Source: Macrostomum hystrix (Eukaryota; Platyhelminthes; Macrostomidae). Taken from it: a DNA stretch of 64,000 bases. The DNA lies in the NCBI GenBank assembly GCA_950097015.1, contig CATNEN010000038.1, forward strand, positions 10,412,001 through 10,476,000, written 5' to 3'. The notes beneath the pieces are model-generated. The model was not told the DNA's origin and made no database searches. It was given only the letters and a program-made list of their open reading frames with translations. Positions within the stretch are counted from its first letter, which is position 1; each line of letters opens with the position of its first letter. This document shows positions 1 to 11,245 of the stretch, piece by piece. Position numbers and translations under genes: made by a program.

Positions 1-1554
1 AGTTGTAGTAGGTCTTATTTAATAAATCTTATCGCTGACACCAAAGTTGTAGTAGGTCTTATTTAATAAATCTTATCGCTGACACCAAAGTTGTAGTAGG
101 TCTTATTTAATAAATCTTATCGCTGACACCAAAGTTGTAGTAGGTCTTATTTAATAAATCTTATCGCTGACACCAAAGTTGTAGTAGGTCTTATTTAATA
201 AATCTTATCGCTGACACCAAAGTTGTAGTAGGTCTTATTTAATAAATCTTATCGCTGACACCAAAGTTGTAGTAGGTCTTATTTAATAAATCTTATCGCT
301 GACACCAAAGTTGTAGTAGGTCTTATTTAATAAATCTTATCCCTGACACCAAAGTTGTAGTAGGTCTTATTTAATAAATCTTATCGCTGACACCAAAGTT
401 GTAGTAGGTCTTATTTAATAAATCTTATCGCTGACACCAAAGTTGTAGTAGGTCTTATTTAATAAATCTTATCGCTGACACCAAAGAGGTCTTATTTAAT
501 AAATCTTATCGCTGACACCAAAGTTGTAGTAGGTCTTATTTAATAAATCTTATCGCTGACACCAAAGTTGTAGTAGGTCTTATTTAATAAATCTTATCGC
601 TGACACCAAAGTTGTAGTAGGTCTTATTTAATAAATCTTATCGCTGACACCAAAGTTGTAGTAGGTCTTATTTAATAAATCTTATCGCTGACACCAAAGT
701 TGTAGTAGGTCTTATTTAATAAATCTTATCGCTGACACCAAAGTTGTAGTAGGTCTTATTTAATAAATCTTATCGCTGACACCAAAGTTGTAGTAGGTCT
801 TATTTAATAAATCTTATCGCTGACACCAAAGTTGTAGTAGGTCTTATTTAATAAATCTTATCGCTGACACCAAAGTTGTAGTAGGTCTTATTTAATAAAT
901 CTTATCGCTGACACCAAAGTTGTAGTAGGTCTTATTTAATAAATCTTATCGCTGACACCAAAGTTGTAGTAGGTCTTATTTAATAAATCTTATCGCTGAC
1001 ACCAAAGAGGTCTTATTTAATAAATCTTATCGCTGACACCAAAGTTGTAGTAGGTCTTATTTAATAAATCTTATCGCTGACACCAAAGTTGTAGTAGGTC
1101 TTATTTAATAAATCTTATCGCTGACACCAAAGTTGTAGTAGGTCTTATTTAATAAATCTTATCGCTGACACCAAAGTTGTAGTAGGTCTTATTTAATAAA
1201 TCTTATCGCTGACACCAAAGTTGTAGTAGGTCTTATTTAATAAATCTTATCGCTGACACCAAAGTTGTAGTAGGTCTTATTTAATAAATCTTATCGCTGA
1301 CACCAAAGTTGTAGTAGGTCTTATTTAATAAATCTTATCGCTGACACCAAAGTTGTAGTAGGTCTTATTTAATAAATCTTATCGCTGACACCAAAGAGGT
1401 CTTATTTAATAAATCTTATCGCTGACACCAAAGTTGTAGTAGGTCTTATTTAATAAATCTTATCCCTGACACCAAAGTTGTAGTAGGTCTTATTTAATAA
1501 ATCTTATCGCTGACACCAAAGTTGTAGTAGGTCTTATTTAATAAATCTTATCGC
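1..1554. repeat. 44-bp minisatellite array
   Basis: About 35 head-to-tail copies of a 44-bp unit that begins AGTTGTAGTAGGTCTTATTT and ends ATCGCTGACACCAA. Copies are almost identical. A few carry ATCCCTG for ATCGCTG, and three copies (near 486, 1007 and 1396) lack 7 bp (TTGTAGT), giving 37-bp units. The array runs off the left edge of the window, so its full size is unknown. It stops abruptly at the reverse-transcriptase fragment on its right. Confidence 0.97.
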
Positions 1555-2294
1555 TTATCCCTAGCGTAGAGCGCGGCAGTGGTCTCACTGCCTGGGCCGC
1601 TGCGCACCCCGAACGCCGCACGCAGCATGGCCGCATGCGCAGCGTCCAGCTGCCTCTCCAAAGCGTCCGTCAGGGTCCAGGTCTTGGCGTTATACAGCAA
1701 GACAGTCTCAACGACTGCCTGAAACAGCCGAGCCCTGAGCCCGTCGTCCAGGGCCTCAGATTGGAGTATGGGGCGCACTGAGCGGAGCGCGGCCCAGGCC
1801 AGTCCTCGTCGCCTCACCAGGTCGTCGGCAACGTCTGGCACGAGGCCGCCGAGGTACAAGAACTGCTGGCAGCGGGTAAGCCTGATTGCTTCTCCAGCAG
1901 CGTCTCGATAGTTGATCTCGGCAGGCAGGTCGGAGGGCACCGTGAAGACGACCGTCTTCCGCGCGTTCAGCATGAGGCCGACCCGCGATGCTGCCGCCGT
2001 AAGGCCATCTAGCAACCGCTGAGCGCCTTCTGCCGTCGATGACAAAAGCGCGAGGTCATCCGCGTAGCCGAGAACGGAGAGCCGCTTCTCCGGGTGCCGC
2101 CGACTCGTGCGCCTTCTCAGCAGGAAGCCGTCGTCCGAGTTTGGCAGGCCGGTCCTCAGCACCCAGTCCAGTGCCAGCACAAACAGGAAAGGCGCTAGAG
2201 TGTCACCCTGCAGCACGCCTGACGACGTGCTGAAATGGTCCGACAGTCCATCTGGCGTCATCACCGAAGCGGTCGTATCCTGATACATCGCCAT
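1548..2294 (-). pseudogene. LINE (non-LTR) reverse transcriptase fragment
   Basis: A 248-residue open frame on the minus strand carries the core of a non-LTR retrotransposon reverse transcriptase. Near its start is GVLQGDTLAPFLF (motif B region); about residues 70-85 hold LGYADDLALLS with the catalytic YADD; then come a KTVVF block and the thumb-like segment with LLYNAKTWTLT. The endonuclease and fingers regions upstream and any C-terminal zinc finger are missing. Both ends lie exactly where minisatellites start (44-bp array at 1554, 12-bp array at about 2300), so this is a captured internal fragment and not a working element. GC content is far higher than in its flanks. I cannot place the clade; RTE-like or R2/CRE-like are possible. 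Confidence 0.85.
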
Positions 2295-2299
2295 GATGG

Positions 2300-3243
2300 C
2301 AGAAATTAGTATAGTTCTTAGTAGAGTTCTTAGTACAGTTCTTAGTAGAGTTCTTAGTAGAGTTCTTAGTAGAGTTCTTAGTAGAGTTCTTAGTACAGTT
2401 CTTAGTATAGTTCTTAGTAGAGTTCTTAGTAGAGTTCTTAGTATAGTTCTTAGTAGAGTTCTTAGTACAGTTCTTAGTACAGTTCTTAGTAGAGTTCTTA
2501 GTAGAGTTCTTAGTAGAGTTCTTAGTAGAGTTCTTAGTACAGTTCTTAGTATAGTTCTTAGTAGAGTTCTTAGTAGAGTTCTTAGTATAGTTCTTAGTAG
2601 AGTTCTTAGTAGAGTTCTTAGTAGAGTTCTTAGTAGAGTTCTTAGTAGAGTTCTTAGTAGAGTTCTTAGTACAGTTCTTAGTATAGTTCTTAGTAGAGTT
2701 CTTAGTAGAGTTCTTAGTATAGTTCTTAGTAGAGTTCTTAGTAGAGTTCTTAGTAGAGTTCTTAGTATAGTTCTTAGTACAGTTCTTAGTAGAGTTCTTA
2801 GTACAGTTCTTAGTACAGTTCTTAGTATAGTTCTTAGTACAGTTCTTAGTAGAGTTCTTAGTACAGTTCTTAGTACAGTTCCTAGTAGAGTTCTTAGTAC
2901 AGTTCTTAGTAGAGTTCTTAGTAGAGTTCTTAGTAGAGTTCTTAGTATAGTTCTTAGTAGAGTTCTTAGTAGAGTTCTTAGTAGAGTTCTTAGTATAGTT
3001 CTTAGTACAGTTCTTAGTAGAGTTCTTAGTACAGTTCTTAGTACAGTTCCTAGTAGAGTTCTTAGTACAGTTCTTAGTAGAGTTCTTAGTAGAGTTCTTA
3101 GTACAGTTCTTAGTATAGTTCTTAGTAGAGTTCTTAGTAGAGTTCTTAGTAGAGTTCTTAGTAGAGTTCTTAGTACAGTTCTTAGTAGAGTTCTTAGTAC
3201 AGTTCTTAGTAGAGTTCTTAGTACAGTTCTTAGTAGAGTTCAC
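2300..3243. repeat. 12-bp minisatellite array
   Basis: About 79 copies of AGTTCTTAGTAG, with the last two bases varying among AG, AC and AT. Runs of variant order recur (for example around 2400-2560 and 2640-2770), indicating block duplication. The 12-bp length keeps frames open on both strands, giving spurious VLSR-type and NSTK-type peptides of more than 300 residues. It touches the LINE fragment on the left and the hAT fragment on the right. Confidence 0.96.
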
Positions 3244-3249
3244 ACTACT

Positions 3250-4129
<880 letters not shown>

Positions 4130-4363
4130 AAAGTGCATTCGTGACACTGATCTTAAAGCTGAAAACATTTACTGTTTTTGTTGTTTGTTTGTTTGGTTGT
4201 ATTTTTGTTCAATGTTTTTCTTGTTTTATTTTAACTCTAAATATACGCATACAATGTGTGAGTTCGTCATACTTAATGTTGCATGATATTGACTATATTA
4301 CAAAAAGGGTCGCAAAGAAAAAAAATAGATGCAAGTGAATAAATTAGGGTCGCCTGGAAAAAA

Positions 4364-4378
4364 GGTTGAGAACCGCTG
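4364..4378 (+). repeat. hAT right terminal inverted repeat
   Basis: GGTTGAGAACCGCTG, the complement of CAGCGGTTCTCAACC, is a typical hAT terminus. It lies 235 bp after the transposase stop, behind a stretch with GGGTCGC repeats that is also typical of this group's 3' end. It fixes the right end of the element at 4378; the next eight bases (4379-4386) would be one copy of the target duplication. The left terminus is lost. Confidence 0.75.
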
Positions 4379-5211
4379 TCGTAGACGAACCTTTATCTTT
4401 CTCTCTACAAGTTGCGGCTATATATACAGAGGCAAATTAGTGTTTGTTTAAATCATCAATTTTTACAAAATAATATTCATACAGTATGCATTTAAAACAA
4501 AGAAATTACTACTACACTACTATTGGTAAGGTGAAAAGTAAAATAAAAAATATTTATGTTCGCGCATTTTTAACTTTTTAGATTTTATGAATATTTTTAG
4601 ATTTTTATATACAAAAACGTATTAACACTGCCTCAGTAATAAGGTTTAAGCTGAACTTAAATTCCAAGAAAATAAACATTTCTTTTTCGAGAAAAAGAGA
4701 AGACAAAAGGTAAAGACTGCCATTAATAAGCGGACACCATCTACACTTGGGAACCATAAAACTATGTGGGCGGCTGACAGAGTGTACAGGCCGGGTAGGA
4801 GGCCGGTCTGAGGAGAGGGTTGGCCAAGAACTCAACTCGTTTCCTATTGGCTGTTAGAATTCCCCGTTTAGTCATATAAAGCAGGCGAGACGAGAGGGGG
4901 TGTGAGTGTGACCGATATTTAGTCAGGAAATTTTCGCCACTGCTAGATTCTAATAATCTTTTAATTTTTAGATATAATAAGGTATTTTTATTGCAAATAC
5001 TAGGTATCTTTGACGATACTAAAATATACATCTACGATCTAATAAACCAGAGAGAGGTGAGTCATATTTTGCTTGTCAGTGTTTGTGCATTGTCCTTAGG
5101 TAGCCACAAGTCGCACGATCAGTTGAAGCTAAAGATTTACTTGCCTGTAATAAGCTGTCATTAATTAATAAACAAGCTGATCTAGATATGATAGAAACAA
5201 TAAACAGGCAG
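4379..5211. other. A/T-rich non-coding stretch
   Basis: No convincing coding region. Short open frames here have no recognisable motifs. The only structured part is the promoter-like stretch at 4840-5060. Confidence 0.6.
4844..5060 (+). promoter_or_regulatory. Candidate Pol II promoter with 5' exon and splice donor
   Basis: An inverted CCAAT box (TTTCCTATTGGCTG, about 4840-4853) is followed some 25 bp later by TCATATAAAG (about 4872-4881), a TATA-like box. About 175 bp further is GAGAGGTGAGTCAT (near 5053), a consensus splice donor, preceded by AATAAA. This could be a cellular promoter with a non-coding first exon, or the TATA-to-polyA part of a solo LTR. No coding region follows that I can link to it. 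Confidence 0.3.
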
Positions 5212-5590
5212 ATCTAGTCAAGAAAGAGATAAATCTAGTTAGGATACAGATAGATCTAGTCAGGAAACAGATGGATCTAGTCAGGAAACAGATAGATCTA
5301 GTCAGGAAACAGATGGATCTAGTCAGGAAACAGATAGATCTAGTCAGGAAACAGATAGATCTAGTCAGGAAACAGAAAGATCTAGTTAGGAAACAGATAA
5401 GATCTAGTTAGGAAACAGATAGATCTACTCAAGAAACAGATAGATCTAGTCAAGAAACCGGCAGATCTAGTCAAGAAACCGGCAGATCTAGACAAGAAAC
5501 AGGCATATCTAGTCAAGAAACAGATAGATCTAGTCAAGAAACAGATAGATCTAGTCAAGAAACAGATAGATCTATTCAAGCAACTGATAG
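5212..5590. repeat. 21-bp minisatellite array
   Basis: About 18 copies of a 21-bp unit, AGATAGATCTAGTCAGGAAA plus C. The left part has AGGAAAC and the right part AAGAAAC, so two sub-blocks expanded separately. The unit contains the palindrome AGATCT. Open minus-strand frames (CFLTRSI repeats) are artefacts of the 21-bp length. Confidence 0.95.
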
Positions 5591-5697
5591 AACTCAAGTT
5601 CTTACGAACTTAAATGAACAAAGAGTTTGTAACGTCGTACTGGTATTTGTTGTTAGAATTTTTTACTTGTGATATTTAGTATTACTACTCGTATGAA

Positions 5698-5885
5698 CAG
5701 TAGAACTACCAAGTGGGGCATTTCCCCTGCCAGACAAATGCTTCGCTGCACCCGAACGGAAAAACGCAAGCACTCGAAACTCAAGAACACGGACCAACCT
5801 TTTATTGCGCATCTTCTGAAACAAGAATCAAGTCGCTAGCTCTTCAGACCGTCCAGATATTCAATGGTTCTGGTCGAAGGTCGCT
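5698..5885 (-). mobile_element. Truncated TTAA-MITE copy
   Basis: Begins CAGTAGAACTACCAAG, the terminal repeat of the complete element at 39697-40313, and stays alignable in reverse orientation for about 185 bp (shared blocks GCTGCACCCGAACGGAA, GCACTCGAAACTCAAGAACA, CTCTTCAGACCGTC, GATATTCAATG). The other end is missing. The base triplet before CAG is not part of a TTAA, so the target site has decayed. Confidence 0.75.
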
Positions 5886-6769
5886 TCGGAAGGTCGAAAC
5901 AGTTGCCTCCGATTTCCTGGAAATGAAAATCTTTATTATTGTCAGCAAAAGTCTGCATTGAGCCGTGATTTTTTTATCCGGTAGCTTTGAGTCGAAAAAG
6001 TCCGGAAACTTCAGCTAATTATAACAAGCATAGTTTATGAAAAGTAGATTTATAAAAATACCGAAGCCTTTTCCGATTTCCTGGACAGGAAAATCTTGAC
6101 CCATGAATGCAAAAAAGTCTGCATTGAACCGTGAATGTCATAAAACTACGAGCTAGTTTTAAAAAGGTTCAGTTTAATGAACCGCATATATGCAGATTCA
6201 GCTATTCAACTAAAATTGTAATTAAGAATTCACATCGCTTTGCCGTGGGCGCACGGCACGCACGTGTGCAAGGCGAGGTGCCCATCAGGCCCAGCCGCGG
6301 AGTGTAACAAAATCTCACTTAATTAAGTAGGTAAAGGCAGCTTCACAGAGTGCTACGAGTAGGTATTCCAACTTCAAGATTTTCACCTTATTGATTGACT
6401 GTCACGCATACATAGGAGGGACGCAGGGGCAGTAGAATCCTGCCTTCAGCTGGCTAATTAACTAGCTGCGAAAAGAAATAGTTAAATAAGGAATTTTTAG
6501 AGCTAGCTTAGGCTATTCTTCCGATAGCTAACAGTCTTACCTGTCAAGTGTCAAGCTAATGAAGTCTGCATAGTTTAACAGGGCCCACAATTTGCCATCT
6601 AGGCCCAATTCAGCCTTATAATTGCTGCTTCAGGGCTGATATTTTCTCTCTCAATTATTTTCATCAAGTCCATCTCTGCTGATTGGCATTGCTAATCACC
6701 TCCGACGAGAAATTCAATCGAACTCAAGCTCTTCAACTGAATCCCACGGACCTAAGGTCTGGAAATTAA
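5886..6769. other. Non-coding stretch with an imperfect duplication
   Basis: No gene seen. Two related blocks at about 5907-5970 and 6072-6145 share CCGATTTCCTGGA, GAAAATCTT and AAGTCTGCATTGA(G/A)CCGTGA, so a segment of about 70 bp is duplicated at a spacing of about 165 bp. The rest is unremarkable. Confidence 0.5.
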
Positions 6770-7332
6770 GACCAGGGATTTGAGATTTAGGAACAGCCAA
6801 ATCAGACAATGGATTTTTTAGAAATCTAGGAATTCGGATCAGGGATTTGAGATCGAGGAATTGGGACCAGGGATTTGAGATAGAGGAATATGGACCAGGG
6901 ATTTGAGATCGAGGAATATGGACCAGGGATTTGAGATCGAGGAATATGGACCAGGGATTTGAGATCGAGGAATATGGACCAGGGATTTGAGATCGAGGAA
7001 TATGGACCAGGGATTTGAGATCGAGGAATATGGACCAGGGATTTGAGATCGAGGAATATGGACCAGGGATTTGAGATCGAGGAATATGGACCAGGGATTT
7101 GAGATCGAGGAATATGGACCAGGGATTTGAGATTTAGGAATAGGGATTTGAGATAGAGGAATAGGGACAAGGGATTTGAGATTTAGGAATAGGGACAAGG
7201 GATTTGAGATAGAGGAATAGGGACAAGGGATTTGAGATTTAGGAATAGGGACAAGGGATTTGAGATAGAGGAATATGGACCAGGGATTTGAGATTTAGGA
7301 ATAGGGACAAGGGATTTGAGATCTAGGAACTG
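6770..7332. repeat. 28-bp minisatellite, subfamily 1
   Basis: About 20 copies of a 28-bp unit containing GGGATTTGAGATCGAGGAAT and ATGGACCA, with later copies reading ATTTAGGAAT or ATAGAGGAAT and AGGGACAA. Adjacent to and clearly related to the next array. Confidence 0.93.
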
Positions 7333-7850
7333 GGACAATGTATTTGAGATCTAGGAACTGGGACCATGTATTTAAGATCTAGGAACTGGGACCATGTATT
7401 TGAGATCTAGGAACTGGGACAATGTATTTGAGATCTAGGAACTGGGACCATGTATTTGAGATCTAGGAACTGGGACCATGTATTTGATATCTAGGAACTG
7501 GGACCATGTGTTTGATATCTAGGAACTGGGACCATGTATTTGAGATCTAGGAACTGGGACCATGTATTTGATATCTAGGAACTGGGACCATGTATTTGAT
7601 ATCTAGGAACTGGGACCATGTATTTGATATCTAGGAACTGGGACCATGTATTTGATATCTAGGAACTGGGACCATGTATTTGATATCTAGGAACTGGGAC
7701 CATGTATTTGATATCTAGGAACTGGGACCATGTATTTGATATCTAGGAACTGGGACCATGTATTTGATATCTAGGAACTGGGACCATGTATTTGATATCT
7801 AGGAACTGGGACCATGTATTTGATATCTAGGAACTGGGATCTGGCATTGG
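7333..7850. repeat. 28-bp minisatellite, subfamily 2
   Basis: About 18 copies of a 28-bp unit built on GATCTAGGAACTGGGACCAT followed by GTATTTGA (later copies GTATTTGATATC). It has the same period as subfamily 1 and is joined to it without a break, so one array diverged into two homogenised halves. Confidence 0.94.
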
Positions 7851-8195
7851 GATTACTAATTGTATTCTAAAATCTAAAATGAACACTTTGCACCTAGGGA
7901 TTTTATCATATTCCTGCATAGCAACCAGGCTAAAAGCAGTCGCGAGTGTGATAAGCAGCCAAGGCATTTGGATTTACGACTATCATTAAAAAAATTCGCA
8001 GCGTTAGGGTTTCCGTTTGGAAGATCAGGACACGTTTGGTACACTGGTTCGCGGAGCGGACTAACTTGGCTTTCACAAACCTGATTGGCTGAAATTTGCA
8101 ACTTTCATTTTCAAATTTCCATCACTGCATGGCCTGCATAGACAAATTTTTTTTCTTAATTCGAAGCTATACATATCTAAAATACCATTTCTGAA
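7851..8195. other. Unique spacer between related arrays
   Basis: Non-coding as far as I can see. A CCTGATTGGCTG (inverted CCAAT) occurs near 8081 but has no TATA box or gene attached. Confidence 0.4.
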
Positions 8196-8770
8196 ATCTG
8201 GGATCTGGGGTCCAGGAACTGGGAACAAGGGAATCTAAGAACAGGGGGATTAGTATCAGGAATCACTAGAAACTAGGGATTTAGTAGCTATCCGGGAACT
8301 AGGGATATAGGATGTAGAAACTAGGGATTTGGGATCTAGAAACTATAGATCTAATAGCTATCTGGGAACTACGATATGGGATCTAGAAACTAGGGATCTA
8401 ATAGCTATCTGGGAACTACGATCTGGGATCTAGAAACTAGGGATCTAATAGCTATCTGGAAACTAGGAATATGGGATCTAGAAACTAAGGACTTAACTAA
8501 TAGCGATCTGGAAACTAGGGATATGGGATCTAGAAACTAGGGATTTGGGATCTAGAAACTAGGGATGTAATAGCTATCTGGAAACTTGAGATTTGGGATC
8601 TAGATCTATCCAGGGATCTAATAGCTATCTGGGAACTAGGGATTTGGGATCTAGAAACTAGGGATCTAATAGCTATCTGGGAACTAGGGATTTGGGATCT
8701 AGAAACTAGGGATCTAAAAGCTATCTGGGAACTAGGGATATGGGATCTAGAAACTAGGGATATGGATCTA
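8196..8770. repeat. About 48-bp composite minisatellite
   Basis: Irregular copies of a unit of about 48 bp made of three 16-bp parts: GGATCTAGAAACTAGG, GATCTAATAGCTATCT and GGGAACTAGGGATTTG. All three contain the ACTAGGGAT-like core also seen in the 28-bp arrays to the left. Copies are degenerate and unevenly spaced, which suggests an older array. Confidence 0.85.
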
Positions 8771-9372
8771 TGTGACTATACTATAGAGATATGTTTTTAA
8801 GTGTTCTAATCCCGACCCTAAGTTGTACGAACTTAACTGTGAACCTATGTATGTTGTAAAATTTGTTTACAAAGGAAAAGTTTAGTGCGCTGAGTGGGAA
8901 AATGCTGGGAAAAACAGCAGAAAAAAACTGGCAGTGTGCAGCGCTGCCTTCGATACCAAAGGCAGATAATTCGATCCTTGAAGCCAGGGAAAATATGTTT
9001 TTTTCAGGCTACAGCTAGCTATTTCGCATTTTCTCTTTAAGTACTCCTGTTTTGTACAATTTAGGTCCTGGGTTTAGCAATGGTAATCCAATATGCTTGT
9101 ATCTATATTTAGCCGCAATTTTATCATACATCATTCACCATTTTGCAGAAACTCCAAGCAGGATAGTTTCCGAGAAATGGGAGGGCCGGTAAATTCTAAA
9201 AAATATAAAGTCCGGAATATTTTTCAGCTAGATCTTCGTACAACTTTTGTTTATGGTAAGCCTCAAAAGTGGTAGTCATACACTAGCATGCTTGCATGCA
9301 TGCTTTTATCTCTTTTACTCAGAATCAGCGCATCTCTTCAGCTCTGCTTGAATAGCCACAATAGTAATAATA
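8771..9372. other. Non-coding flank left of the mariner remnant
   Basis: No gene recognised. I looked here for a mariner left terminal repeat matching the right side and found none. A GCATGCTTGCATGCATGC stretch (about 9286-9303) is locally palindromic. Confidence 0.45.
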
Positions 9373-10381
9373 ATGGACATGCCTAAAAATCAATGGCGAG
9401 CAATTCTGCTCAACCACTTTCACGCTGGAAGAAATGCAGCCGAGGCACATCGCGAGCTATCAAGTCTGATGGGTCATCATGCCCCCTCTAAGTCTACGGT
9501 GTACGAATGGTTCGCTCGCTTTGCAGAGGAGGACTGGAACCTGTCCGACAAACCAAGGTCAGGTCGACCCCCCCCACTGCCGATCAAGGTGCCGTTCTCC
9601 ATGCCCTAGAGGACAACCCGGAGTACAGTGTGCGCAAGTTGTCGGCCACAACTGGAGTGCCCTATACAGCACAGTTCGACGGAGCCTGCATGATGCAGGC
9701 AAGGTTCCGAAGAAGCCGACTCTGGTACCCCACGAGCTGACCCCCCAGCAGATGGGCACTCGGGTCGAGATGGCAACTTCGAACCTCCTCCAGGCCCCTC
9801 CAGGCCCATATTTCCTAAAGTCCATCATTGCGCAGGATGAGAAGTGGGTCACATATGAAAATCCTATTGCATCGGCAGTCTGGGTGAATGCTGATGAAGA
9901 GCCAGCAATCTGCTCCAGGCGAGACCCCCACTGTGGGAAGCAGCTCTTGTCCTTCTGGTTCTGCTCATCGGGCCCCATCTTCTGGGAGCTCATCCCGCAT
10001 GGTGTGGCTGTCACTGCTGCTGTCATCTGCGAAGAACTGGAGCAAGTTGCCTACCGGCTGCGATCCGTGTGCCCAGGGCACCGGGACAAAGTTCTTCTGT
10101 TTGACAATGCCCGACCACACAAGGCTAGAATCACCCAAGCCAAACTCGCGAGCCTCGGCTTCAGCGTTTTGCCTCACCCACCTTACTCGCCGGACCTCTC
10201 GCCATGGGACTACCATGTGTTCAGATCCCTCCAGAACTTCTGTGATGGTCGGCGGTTTGCGAACAAGCAGCATGTGGATCGACTCTAGGCCAAGGAGCTT
10301 CTGGATGGAGGGATTGAGGCACTGCCTATGAGATGGGAGAGAGTCAAGGTCTTGAATGGCAACTATGTTACATCGTTTTAA
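9373..10381 (+). pseudogene. Mariner transposase, decayed
   Basis: A full-length but broken mariner transposase. The first frame (9373 to about 9570) holds the helix-turn-helix DNA-binding domain with NHFHAGRNAAEAHREL and the SGRPPP linker. A frame change leads to EDNPEYSVRKLSATTGVP (about 9610-9665), and a second change near 9665 leads to the catalytic part. There QDEKW, LLFDNARPH and SPWDYH give the D,D34D triad with exactly 34 residues between the last two aspartates. WVPHEL appears as LVPHELT. An in-frame TAG at 10286-10288 precedes 30 more matching codons that end LNGNYVTSF and stop at 10379-10381. With two frameshifts and one nonsense codon it cannot be active. No clear terminal inverted repeats remain. 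Confidence 0.92.
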
Positions 10382-10513
10382 TTTGTTGACTTTGAATGCG
10401 AAAGTTGACTATGTTGATGCAATGAAATTCCGGAAACTTTGGCTCCACCCTTATGATCAGTCATATACGAGCTATAAATTATAGCTACTTAAAACTTAAT
10501 TAGATTATTTTTT

Positions 10514-10805
10514 TGATTACACCTGCCCCAATTGGGTCAGATGTGCAGCCGACAGCACAGCCGCAGCTAATGCGCGGCGCATCTGAAGGCTGCGTACAGC
10601 TGTTCAGTCCACGGACTGGGGGGACGCCACACCCACCTTCAATTATCCCAGCTGATGCTGGCACCCATTTAACAGCTGGGTGAACTGAAGCAATGCAGAG
10701 TTAATTGTCTTGCTAAAGGACGCAAATTGTTCCAGTGGAGTCGGGAATCGAACCCCCGATTTTTAAGTCGTGAGTCCGACGCCTTAACCACTAGGCTACA
10801 ACCTC
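10514..10805 (-). mobile_element. SINE-A copy (tRNA-headed SINE)
   Basis: In minus orientation it starts GAGGTTGTAGCCTAGTGGTT (Pol III A box) and continues to GGGTTCGATTCCCGACTCC (B box). The body then contains AGCAAGACA, CAGTTCACCCAGCTGTTAAA, CAGTCCGTGGACTGAACAGC and CTGTCGGCTGCACATCTGAC and ends GGTGTAATCA. About 290 bp long; the same unit recurs at 21439-21730 and 34849-35140, with partial copies elsewhere. The split A/B-box head shows tRNA ancestry. Confidence 0.88.
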
Positions 10806-11245
10806 TTGTAGTCTTGTAGCTTAATTAGATAAATTTAAACAATAGACAGAGGCCTCATTTCAACAAGTTATTCCCGGACATAGCTAGCTATTTAAGGAAT
10901 GTTTTGGCGGTTCATTCTAAGAAATGATAAATTGCCCAGAGATTTTTTATCTTGAGTTGAGTTTCACAATCGTTTGTGGAAGGCCCAGACACAATATACA
11001 GGTAAATGTGTGATAGCATAGCTCAGCATTCTGAACTTTTTGAAAGTTTGTTAAAGTTGGTAAAGGTATGAAGATGCAGCTGTCACCCTGACCTGTCAAT
11101 CATTCGACCCTCAGTTGACTTCCTCATTCCAATCCAATTCCCTGATGGCTAAATTTTGTATCTGCACTCATGCATAAACAATATAAAGTATATATTGAAA
11201 TTAATAGTGTTTGTTGGTTCAGAAATTCAATTCTAGTAGAAAAAT
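10806..11245. other. Non-coding stretch
   Basis: No gene or repeat recognised. Near the right end (about 11252-11300) the motif CTGGAATCGCAGCAG occurs in tandem and looks like the founder of the adjacent 24-bp array. Confidence 0.45.

Noticed and set aside
1-1554. CRISPR-like regular repeats
   Set aside because: Repeats are contiguous with no unique spacers and the DNA is eukaryotic; it is a minisatellite. The same holds for every other array.
5713-5961. 82-codon plus-strand frame
   Set aside because: It lies on the truncated TTAA-MITE copy, which is non-coding in its complete version.
9559-10273. Minus-strand frames opposite the mariner
   Set aside because: Shadows of the transposase coding strand; no homology.
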